NCBI RefSeq assembly: GCF_001434895.1 | Contig: NZ_AZEE01000030.1 | Coordinates: forward strand, 62,001-126,000 | Origin: Secundilactobacillus odoratitofui DSM 19909 = JCM 15043 | GTDB lineage: Bacteria > Bacillota > Bacilli > Lactobacillales > Lactobacillaceae | Direction of reading: 5' to 3' | DNA: 64,000 nucleotides | Notes under the pieces: generated by a model | Seen by the model: only the letters and a program-made list of their open reading frames with translations | Database searches by the model: none | Told to the model about the DNA's origin: nothing | Made by a program: the position numbers and the translations under genes | In this document: positions 44,461 through 51,689 of the stretch, in pieces | How the letters are laid out: each line of letters opens with the position of its first letter | How positions within the stretch are numbered: position 1 is the stretch's first letter

Positions 44461-45456
44461 TTGGATGAACAATATGATTTAACAATTGTCGGTGGAGGAC
44501 CGGCAGGCATTTTCGCCGGATTCTACGCTGGGTTGCGTGAAGCTTCGGCCCAGTTGGTTGAAAGTTTACCCGTTCTTGGCGGGCAGGTCAGTGCACTTTA
44601 TCCCGAAAAGCGGATATTAGATGTTGCTGGTATTCCAGACATTCAAGCGCAACATCTCATTGATCAACAGTTGCAACAGTTCAAACAGTTTCCAATCGAT
44701 GTCAAAACAGAGCAGACTGTGACGGACATCAAAGCCGTTTCCGGTGGGTTTGAAGTCACTACTCCTGCAAGCGTAAGTGCAACTAAGACAGTTTTAATTG
44801 CAGTTGGGAATGGTTCCTTTTCACCCCGGCCACTGAATATTGATAACGTGGCGGAATTTGAGGGTAAAAACTTATTCTATGCGGTGACTGATCTTGAACA
44901 TTTTCGCGGTCGGCGAGTACTCATCGCCGGTGGTGGCGATTCAGCGCTTGATGAAGCACTTATGCTGGCACCCGTTGCCAAATCAGTGCACCTCGTTCAC
45001 CGGCGTAATGAATTCCGAGCTCTGGAACACACCGTAGCTCAGGTGAAAGATAGTGACGCCATTGAGACGATTACGCCGTACATGATTCATGCGATTACTC
45101 AAAAAGAGTCGGGACTTGAAGTCACGCTCAAAAAGATGCGGTCAGACGATGATTTTAAGACGCTAGTAGTCGACGATGTGATTGTCAGTTACGGGTTTAC
45201 GTCCGACCACAAAACGGTTGATGGTTGGGGAATTCAGCTGGAAACGGATCACCGTTTGTTTAAGGTGGATTCAACGATGCAAACTAGCGTACCAGGGGTC
45301 TATGCCATTGGCGACGGTGTAACCTATCCAGGCAAGCAGGCCTTGATTGCAACCGCATTTGGTGAAGCACCAATTGCCGTGAACGCCATTATGCAGTTGC
45401 TGTATCCGGATCGACGCGGCCCAATGCACTCTTCTTCAATTATTAAACAGAAATAA
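44461..45456 (+). CDS. Ferredoxin/flavodoxin-NADP reductase, TrxR-like (YumC type)
   Basis: 331 residues with the thioredoxin-reductase fold but no CxxC redox pair. FAD site IVGGGPAGIFAG, NADPH site LIAGGGDSALDEAL, and GVYAIGDGVTYPGK near the end. This is the YumC/Fnr class that reduces ferredoxin or flavodoxin with NADPH. TTG at 44461 is the start since AAAGAGGTG sits seven to eight bases before it. Confidence 0.9.
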   Translation: MDEQYDLTIVGGGPAGIFAGFYAGLREASAQLVESLPVLGGQVSALYPEKRILDVAGIPDIQAQHLIDQQLQQFKQFPIDVKTEQTVTDIKAVSGGFEVTTPASVSATKTVLIAVGNGSFSPRPLNIDNVAEFEGKNLFYAVTDLEHFRGRRVLIAGGGDSALDEALMLAPVAKSVHLVHRRNEFRALEHTVAQVKDSDAIETITPYMIHAITQKESGLEVTLKKMRSDDDFKTLVVDDVIVSYGFTSDHKTVDGWGIQLETDHRLFKVDSTMQTSVPGVYAIGDGVTYPGKQALIATAFGEAPIAVNAIMQLLYPDRRGPMHSSSIIKQK

Positions 45457-45472
45457 AGCAACCAGTAGATTG

Positions 45473-45517
45473 AAAAAAAAACGCATGACCAACAAAATTT
45501 GCTGATCATGCGTTTTT
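45473..45517. terminator. Bidirectional terminator, reductase versus LTA synthase
   Basis: AAAAACGCATGACCA with TGATCATGCGTTTTT (one mismatch) forms the stem, with A8 and T5 flanks. Confidence 0.85.
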
Positions 45518-45531
45518 GTAATGTTAAATGA

Positions 45532-47673
45532 TTATTTATCACCACTGTTGGCATCCGGATTAGTGATTTTGATTCGGTTAGTATCGGTGGACTTGTGTTT
45601 CAATTCTGGTGCATTCGTCTTGTAGTCAGACTGAGTTGAACCACCCTTTTCAGAGTAAAGACTCGTTGATTTATTCTTGAGTGCCTTTTCAATTTTAATC
45701 TCCTTAGTTAAGCCGTCAGCGTAGTTATAATCCGCTGGGTTAACAGCTTTCAGCCCCTTTGGATGGTAGAACCGGAGTAAGTTCTTTTGGTTTAAGGAAT
45801 CTGAAAGGGAGAGTTTTTGCTTAACCTGATCTTGGACTTTATCAATTTGAGCTTGTAATTTTTTATCCGGATGTAGTTCTTGGCCAGTCTTGTTGTCGTA
45901 CAGTGTTCCTGACAAGCAAGTATATTTATCACTGACCCAGTCTTCATTCCGGAAAGCGACGACTTGATCATGTTCCTTGGAGAACAAGTCGGTCCCAAAT
46001 TGAATGTATTCTTTGGTACTGATACCCAGCAAGTGCAAGAGGGTAGGCAACACGTCAATTTCACCACCATAAGTGTGATCGATAAAGCCACCCTTAGTGC
46101 CTGGCATATTGAACATTAATGGTACGCGCTGGAGTTGTGTGTTATCAAAATCGGTCCAGTCATCGGCATTTTTACCCAGTACCTTGGCTAGTGCGCTGTT
46201 TTCAGAGTTCGAGATACCATAGTGATCACCGTAAAGGACAATCATACTCTTTTTATCAAGACCAGTTTTGTGCAGATAACTGTAGAATTCCTTGATGGCT
46301 TCATCTAGGTAATGCGCGGTCTTGAAGTAGTTATTCACCGTTTTGTCCCCAGTGTCAGGTGCCTTAAAACCATCATCTTGATCTTCACTGTCTAGCGAGA
46401 ATGGGAAGTGATTGGTTACTGTCAGGTACTTCACGTAAAACGGTTGCTGCAGACGCTGGAGGTACTTGACGGAATCGTTGAATAGCAGTTTATCCTTTAA
46501 ACCAAACCCGAGCGATTTGTCACCAGAGGTATCGTAATAACTCGCGTCGAAGAAGTATTGATAGCCCAGGTTCTTATAGGTGTTATTCCGATTCCAGAAG
46601 CTGGCCACGTTGCCATGGAAAACGGCAGTGGTGTAGTCACGCTTTTGGTGCAGAATCGATGGTGCACCTTGGAAGGTGTTATCACTACCCAGTTGCGCGA
46701 ATAATGAGCCCTGTGGTAAACCATACGTACTGGTTTCAAGCATGTTTTCAGCATCACTGGTCTTACCTTGGCCAACTTCGTGGAAAAAGTTATCAAAGCT
46801 GTACGTCGATTGACTGTGGTACAGCTTATTCAAGAACGGCGTGACTTCTTTGCCGTTCACTTTTTTATCGATCAAAAATTGCTGGAAACTTTCCAAATGA
46901 ACGACAATGACGTTCTTACCTTTAGCCTTGCCAAAATAGGCTTTATTCGGTTTGGCATAGTGCTTATGAACAAACTTTAAAATACTGGTCAGTTCGGACT
47001 TCTTAGCCGTTGCACGCACATCACTATTATGTTGGGTCTTAGCAGCATCGTAAATGGTGAAGGTATCAATACCGAGGTACTTCACCACGTAGGAACGATC
47101 AAACGTTTTGGTCAGCAGCTGTGGTCGGTTCATTTCGCTAACCGCCATTGTGAGGCCGAAAAGTAACACACCCACTGAGGTCACCGCAAAACCAGCTCGC
47201 CAGTTTAAACGGTTGTCATCGGTCTTCATTCGGCGAGTGAGTAACAAGATCACGACAATCACGAGGTCAATCCAAAAGAAGACATCGTGAAAATTGGTGA
47301 GTGCCACTGAGCTACCACTCAGTCCCTGGTTAACCTTACTGTAACCAAGCATAGTCGCCACCGTCATGAAGTCGGTAAATTCACGGTAGTAAATAACGTT
47401 GAGATAAAGCATCACGGTGTTTAAAATGTCTAAAATAATGATTGACGTGTAAAAAAGTCTGGTGCGCTTGATGTAGAGGGCCAGACTGTAAAAGATAATG
47501 GCAGTTGGTATCGGATTAAGGATAAATAGGATAAACTGCAGTGGATCATTTAAGGTGATGTGGAAATCAACAAAGTATGCGATCAGGGTTTTTAACCAAA
47601 AACAGATAATCAACAACGTTGCGAATCCCAATCGCGTGTTGGTTTTTTGCCACAAACGTTTCAATAACTCCAA
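45532..47673 (-). CDS. ltaS: Lipoteichoic acid synthase (LtaS family)
   Basis: 713 residues: five N-terminal membrane segments up to about 180, a linker, then an extracellular sulfatase-like domain. Metal/catalytic residues are E261 (VHLESFQ) and the T305 nucleophile (GQGKTSDAEN), with the LYGDHYGIS metal motif later. It polymerises glycerol phosphate from phosphatidylglycerol onto the glycolipid anchor. The last 60 residues are a charged, Ser/Lys-rich tail outside the catalytic domain. Divergent from the phosphoglycerate-mutase-like gene. Confidence 0.9.
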   Translation of the reverse strand: MELLKRLWQKTNTRLGFATLLIICFWLKTLIAYFVDFHITLNDPLQFILFILNPIPTAIIFYSLALYIKRTRLFYTSIIILDILNTVMLYLNVIYYREFTDFMTVATMLGYSKVNQGLSGSSVALTNFHDVFFWIDLVIVVILLLTRRMKTDDNRLNWRAGFAVTSVGVLLFGLTMAVSEMNRPQLLTKTFDRSYVVKYLGIDTFTIYDAAKTQHNSDVRATAKKSELTSILKFVHKHYAKPNKAYFGKAKGKNVIVVHLESFQQFLIDKKVNGKEVTPFLNKLYHSQSTYSFDNFFHEVGQGKTSDAENMLETSTYGLPQGSLFAQLGSDNTFQGAPSILHQKRDYTTAVFHGNVASFWNRNNTYKNLGYQYFFDASYYDTSGDKSLGFGLKDKLLFNDSVKYLQRLQQPFYVKYLTVTNHFPFSLDSEDQDDGFKAPDTGDKTVNNYFKTAHYLDEAIKEFYSYLHKTGLDKKSMIVLYGDHYGISNSENSALAKVLGKNADDWTDFDNTQLQRVPLMFNMPGTKGGFIDHTYGGEIDVLPTLLHLLGISTKEYIQFGTDLFSKEHDQVVAFRNEDWVSDKYTCLSGTLYDNKTGQELHPDKKLQAQIDKVQDQVKQKLSLSDSLNQKNLLRFYHPKGLKAVNPADYNYADGLTKEIKIEKALKNKSTSLYSEKGGSTQSDYKTNAPELKHKSTDTNRIKITNPDANSGDK

Positions 47674-47797
47674 GATGTTGGCTCCTTTAAAAAACGATGT
47701 ATTAATGACAACTAGTTTAGCAGACTTTAAGGCGTGATTGCCATTTTATCGGTAATTTTATTAAAAAGTTAAGGCCTCGAAGGACCAATCCAGCACT

Positions 47798-47811
47798 GGA
47801 AACCGTTTTCA
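47798..47811. promoter_or_regulatory. Possible cre site between ltaS and the phosphatase gene
   Basis: GGAAACCGTTTTCA matches the CcpA consensus except at the first base. It lies about 70 bases before the histidine phosphatase gene and in the upstream region of divergent ltaS. Confidence 0.4.
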
Positions 47812-47879
47812 AAAACGGCTGTCAATTAATTCGGATGATGCTATACTTGAGGTAATAAATAAAGCGAGGTGTCAGTCTC

Positions 47880-48536
47880 ATGACAAAGCTTAATCTTTAT
47901 GTTGTACGACATGGTCAAACCTACTTCAACATTTACAATAAACTTCAGGGATGGAGTAATTCACCTTTAACCCAGAAGGGCATTGATGGTGCGGTGGCTA
48001 CCGGTGAACGGTTAGCCGATACGCATTTTGATGCGGCGTATTGTAGTGATACGACTCGTGCGATGGATACGGCCAAATTAATCTTAAAAGCTAACCGCGC
48101 TTCGGAAGTTAAGGCGCCACAAACTGCGATGTATTTTCGTGAGGAATTTTACGGCTATTACGAAGGCAATGATATGGCGCAAGCCTGGTACTTAGCAGGT
48201 GCGCCTCATGGCTTGCCAACCTTTAAGGACATTGTGTCGAAGTATTCAATTGGTAAAGCCAAGGATTATCTTAAAGAAGCTGATCCTTTCCACCAAGCTG
48301 AAAATAACGACGAGTATTGGCAGCGAGTTGACCAGGGCTTTGATCTTATTCGTCATAATCCGGCATTGAAGGATGGCGATAACGTCTTGTTGATCAGTCA
48401 TGGCAATACGTTGTTGAGCCTGATGGAACGGTATGGCCAGGGAAAGTATGATTTAACGGTTCGGCCGGCAAATGGGAGTCTAACTCGTTTGACGTTGACG
48501 GATGACGATATTATCGTTGAGAGTTATAATCAATAG
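47880..48536 (+). CDS. Histidine-phosphatase (phosphoglycerate-mutase-like) protein
   Basis: 218 residues with the RHGQT motif (H11) at the N-terminus, the substrate loop LQGWSNSPLT, and LLISHGNT with the second His. The N-terminal YVVRHGQTYFN fits cofactor-dependent phosphatases rather than glycolytic mutase. Substrate unknown. GAGGTG precedes the ATG. Confidence 0.87.
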   Translation: MTKLNLYVVRHGQTYFNIYNKLQGWSNSPLTQKGIDGAVATGERLADTHFDAAYCSDTTRAMDTAKLILKANRASEVKAPQTAMYFREEFYGYYEGNDMAQAWYLAGAPHGLPTFKDIVSKYSIGKAKDYLKEADPFHQAENNDEYWQRVDQGFDLIRHNPALKDGDNVLLISHGNTLLSLMERYGQGKYDLTVRPANGSLTRLTLTDDDIIVESYNQ

Positions 48537-48553
48537 TTTGTTAAATGCTAGAT

Positions 48554-48608
48554 CACAGTAAAGGCCCCTTAGAATACCACAATCGGTATTCTGAGGGGCC
48601 TTTACTGG
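48554..48608. terminator. Bidirectional terminator before the dioxygenase gene
   Basis: CAGTAAAGGCCCCT and AGGGGCCTTTACTG form a long stem, extended by AGAATACC/GGTATTCT, between convergent genes. Confidence 0.93.
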
Positions 48609-48640
48609 TGTCACTTGTGGTTGGGTGTTTCGTAGTATTG

Positions 48641-49561
48641 CTAATTGGTTAAATCGCCATCATCAGTGAAATCAACGTGCTGTTTAGCATAGTAATCAAG
48701 GATCTCTTGTCGATGAGATTCGAACTTAGGTGTTAAACCAAGGCTGTTACCCATCGTTAAAATTGGCTCGTCTAAGCTAAAGCCAGGTGTTGGGGTGGCA
48801 AGTTCGATACGGTTATCGCCAGGTTCACGGATGTAGAGACTCTTGAACCAGCCACGGTCACGGTACATTTCAATATCCCAACCTTGTTCCTTAGCGCGAT
48901 CGTAGAGCGAGAGCAATTCGGCTTCGTTTTCAACGCGTAATGCAACGTGGTCGATTGAGCCACGACCGAAACGGGTAACTTGCTCAAAGTCGTCAGTCTG
49001 TACTAATTTGATTGCCTGCGCACCGTCAAGTTCAACTTGGTTATCGGTAACCGTTAGTCCTAAAAGTTGCTCAAAGAAGCCTTGTGAGGCGGAGACATCG
49101 GGTACGTGAAGCTCAGTACCTAGAAACCGGGTAATCTGATACTGGGCGTCGATACCGTTATTGGGTACGATCTGCCATTCCGTCAGCTGTGCATCTGTTT
49201 CAATCATGTTAACTGGAATTTGTTCTGGATCTTCAAAGGCCAAACCAGTTGCTGTGTCGCGACTTTCAATGCCGTTATCAGCTAACCGTGCTTGCCAGAA
49301 GGCCTTGCTGCCAGTTGGAATGGCCAAGCTAAAACCATTGATGAAGTGATTGCCATCAGTACGTCGACCAAGCAATGGTAAAACGAAAAAGGTGATGACA
49401 GAGCCTGGTGTACCTAAATAATCACCGTAAAATAAGTGTCTGATATGAATATTTTCTTGATTAACCGTGTTTTTTACAAGTCGTAACCCCAAAACTTGCG
49501 TATAAAAGTGGATGTTTTGCTTAGCATCCTTCGTTAATAATGAAATATGATGAGTTTGCAC
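48641..49561 (-). CDS. Ring-cleaving dioxygenase / glyoxalase-fold protein (VOC, MhqO-like)
   Basis: 306 residues made of two VOC modules (residues about 1-135 and 150-270). Metal ligand candidates: H4/H5 (MQTHHISLLT), H in GSIDHVALRV, and E in DNRIELATP. It resembles MhqO/CatE-type enzymes linked in Bacillus to quinone detoxification. No regulator is adjacent. The start ATG lies at 49561; the ribosome site is weak. Confidence 0.82.
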   Translation of the reverse strand: MQTHHISLLTKDAKQNIHFYTQVLGLRLVKNTVNQENIHIRHLFYGDYLGTPGSVITFFVLPLLGRRTDGNHFINGFSLAIPTGSKAFWQARLADNGIESRDTATGLAFEDPEQIPVNMIETDAQLTEWQIVPNNGIDAQYQITRFLGTELHVPDVSASQGFFEQLLGLTVTDNQVELDGAQAIKLVQTDDFEQVTRFGRGSIDHVALRVENEAELLSLYDRAKEQGWDIEMYRDRGWFKSLYIREPGDNRIELATPTPGFSLDEPILTMGNSLGLTPKFESHRQEILDYYAKQHVDFTDDGDLTN

Positions 49562-49717
49562 AACCTTCGCCTACCTTCATTAATATTGCCATCAGTATAG
49601 CATAATCACCCGCTAAAGCCGAAGAAAAAGCATGATGGCGGTAAAGAAAGCGCTTTGAATAAATAGTGTTTGACGGTTGTCGTATAATTAAACAAACGAA
49701 GATGATGAGGTGCAGGT

Positions 49718-50140
49718 ATGGAAGTCAAATCAGGAACGGGAATGAGTAACGCAGTGTATCAGGATGCTAGCCAAATTAGACAACAAGTTTTTGTTACGGA
49801 ACAAGGTATTGATGCCCAACTTGAATTTGACGGGTTAGATGATCAAACAACACACTATGTTGGTTATGTGTCACAGACACCGGTGACGACGGCCCGACTT
49901 AAAGTCGAACAGGGCGTGGTACATATTCAACGGGTTGCAACGGTTGAACAGTATCGGCATCACGGTTATGCGGCCCAGTTACTGCAACAAATTATTAAGA
50001 CGTGTGACTCCGGAACGCTAATAACACTAAATGCTCAGGCGACGGCGGTAGGACTCTACGAACAACTGGGCTTTGAGCGTACTGGTCAGCCCTTTGAAGA
50101 GGTTGGTATTAAACACTACGCGATGACTTTGAAACGGTAG
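49718..50140 (+). CDS. GNAT-family N-acetyltransferase
   Basis: 140 residues with GNAT elements: IRQQVFVTEQGIDAQLEFDG, a VHIQRVATVEQYRHHGYAAQLLQ acetyl-CoA loop (Q/RxxGxG/A type, here RHHGYA), and the C-terminal YEQLGFERTGQPFEE. It resembles ElaA/YjcF-type acetyltransferases. Acceptor unknown. GAGGTG precedes the ATG. An inverted terminator follows at 50154-50196. Confidence 0.87.
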   Translation: MEVKSGTGMSNAVYQDASQIRQQVFVTEQGIDAQLEFDGLDDQTTHYVGYVSQTPVTTARLKVEQGVVHIQRVATVEQYRHHGYAAQLLQQIIKTCDSGTLITLNAQATAVGLYEQLGFERTGQPFEEVGIKHYAMTLKR

Positions 50141-50153
50141 GGTAGCGTAAATA

Positions 50154-50196
50154 AAAACGGGTGTTGAATTTCAAATCGAAATTCAACACCCGTTTG
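50154..50196. terminator. Bidirectional terminator after the GNAT gene
   Basis: ACGGGTGTTGAATTTC with GAAATTCAACACCCGT forms a perfect 16-bp stem around a short loop, with A and T flanks. Confidence 0.93.
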
Positions 50197-50217
50197 AGGT
50201 CTTAGCTATGTGTGAAA

Positions 50218-50706
50218 TTAATCTGTAGTAGTTGTGCTAAAGTCAGTGACGTGTGCGTAACCGACAACATGCCACCAAGGTGCGTGAACCTTTTCGGTAA
50301 CTACACCGCGGTTTTGAGCATCAATCATCTTGCCATTACCAACGTAAAGACCAACGTGGCTAATGCTGTGCTTGCTGTAACCAAAGAAGACCAAGTCACC
50401 CTTAGTGACCTTGCTAGCACTAACATGCTTGTAAGCATTGTATTGGGCTTGTGCTGTACGTGGCAAAGTAATCTTAGCGGCTTTTTTATAAACGTAACCA
50501 GTGAAGCCTGAGCAATCAAAAGCCCGTGGACCAGTGGCACCATAAACGTATGGCTTACCAAGATACTTCTTGGCAGTGTTATAAACAGTGCTATAAGTTG
50601 CATCGGTCGTGGCTGCTTGAGCAGTCGTTGATGCTTGAACACCAGCAATACTGAAACTAAATAATGCGGCAACTGCAATGATACCTTTAACGATTAACTT
50701 CTTCAT
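50218..50706 (-). CDS. Secreted NlpC/P60 endopeptidase, small
   Basis: 162 residues: signal peptide (1-32, TAQA-A) followed directly by an NlpC/P60 domain with catalytic C65 (AFDCSGFTGYVY) and H117 (SISHVGLYVG); the third polar position is D129 (MIDAQNRGV). Unlike the copy at 32700 it has no long linker. Expected to cut peptidoglycan stem peptides. AGGGGTC lies ahead of the ATG. Confidence 0.9.
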   Translation of the reverse strand: MKKLIVKGIIAVAALFSFSIAGVQASTTAQAATTDATYSTVYNTAKKYLGKPYVYGATGPRAFDCSGFTGYVYKKAAKITLPRTAQAQYNAYKHVSASKVTKGDLVFFGYSKHSISHVGLYVGNGKMIDAQNRGVVTEKVHAPWWHVVGYAHVTDFSTTTTD

Positions 50707-50886
50707 GTCTAATTAAGACCCCTAACTTATCCCGTTTTTATGTACGGTTACTAGTGTACTGGTCGAATATGTCAACTATGTAACAAAGTAATGTCAATGA
50801 AGTTAAACTAGTCGTAATAAATTGTAACTTATGTAAAAAATGTGAAATAATAGGGGCATAGGATTACCTGAGAGGCGGTTTATCAC

Positions 50887-51333
50887 ATGAGTGATTTAGA
50901 ACATCGAATTCCAAACTTGATTAATTTTGAAAAGCTAGTTTTTCGGATTGGCGAACTAAGTCGGATGACTGAGGTCTCTTCGCGACAGTTACGGTATTGG
51001 GAACAACGCGGCTATATTCAAGCAATGGCCCGGAGTGACCAGAATAAAGCACGCGTCTATGACTTCCACACCTTCTTAGAGGTTCGAATTATTAAGCGAC
51101 TCCTTGACCAAGGGTACCGCTTGCCAGCTGCCGTCGAGAAGATGCGTAATATTGATGAGGAGATGGGTTTTACCCGGCAATTTTTCTCAAAGGCGTTTAA
51201 AGGCGTCGAAATCGTTGACCAACAGCCGATGATCAATATGGGTTATTTCGATGAAAGTAAGAAACAGATATTGTATGGGTTTTACAAGGATGGCGAGATT
51301 CGTTATCAGCTACAGCCGGTTGATGCGCAATAA
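50887..51333 (+). CDS. MerR-family transcriptional regulator
   Basis: 148 residues. The N-terminal MerR winged helix FRIGELSRMTEVSSRQLRYW followed by EQRGYIQAM, then a helix (EVRIIKRLLDQGYRLPAAVEKM) and an 80-residue C-terminal domain without metal-binding cysteines. It is not GlnR, which is shorter and differs in the recognition helix. GAGAGGCGG precedes the ATG. A very long hairpin terminator follows immediately. Confidence 0.87.
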   Translation: MSDLEHRIPNLINFEKLVFRIGELSRMTEVSSRQLRYWEQRGYIQAMARSDQNKARVYDFHTFLEVRIIKRLLDQGYRLPAAVEKMRNIDEEMGFTRQFFSKAFKGVEIVDQQPMINMGYFDESKKQILYGFYKDGEIRYQLQPVDAQ

Positions 51334-51360
51334 ATGCTAAAAATGAGACCGAATCGAGAA

Positions 51361-51458
51361 GCGCTCAGACCCCAAAATAAAATCGAACGGGCTCGCGGTT
51401 TCATGGTTTGGAGTCTACGGGCCTGTTCGATTTTATGGCCGGGACCTGAGCTTTTTTT
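51361..51458 (+). terminator. Unusually long nested hairpin terminator
   Basis: GCTCAGACCC (from about 51363) pairs with GGGACCTGAGC near 51440-51451, and inside it TAAAATCGAACGGGC pairs with GCCTGTTCGATTTTA, leaving a loop of about 25 bases; T7 follows. It is much longer than the other terminators in the window and directly follows the MerR gene. Confidence 0.75.
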
Positions 51459-51527
51459 GTATTTAGGCCAGATAACAATATTGAAATCTAGTAAGACTGT
51501 TAGCCAACCTCGAGTTAAGCAAGTCGT

Positions 51528-51574
51528 TCGAAGAAACCAATGTGACTTTTTTTGGTTACATTGGTTATCTTCGT
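51528..51574. other. Long imperfect hairpin between the MerR terminator and the MMPL terminator
   Basis: CGAAGA-a-ACCAATGT pairs with ACATTGGTT-a-TCTTCG around a T-rich loop. There is no T tail after it. The remaining 51459-51640 has no credible gene. Confidence 0.5.
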
Positions 51575-51638
51575 TACATGTTGATTATCGGGTTGTCGGT
51601 AATTTGTTAAACGTGATAGATGCTTTGAAAGCTACACT

Positions 51639-51676
51639 AAAAAAGCCCCCTAGAGAATTTGCTCTAGGGGGCTTGC
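51639..51676 (-). terminator. Terminator of the MMPL transporter gene
   Basis: AAGCCCCCTAGAG pairs with CTCTAGGGGGCTT. Read on the minus strand it ends in T6. Confidence 0.92.
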
Positions 51677-51689
51677 TTACTAGCTTGGG

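Noticed and set aside
50887-51333. MerR-family gene as glnR
   Set aside because: Length and recognition helix differ from GlnR, and no glnA follows.
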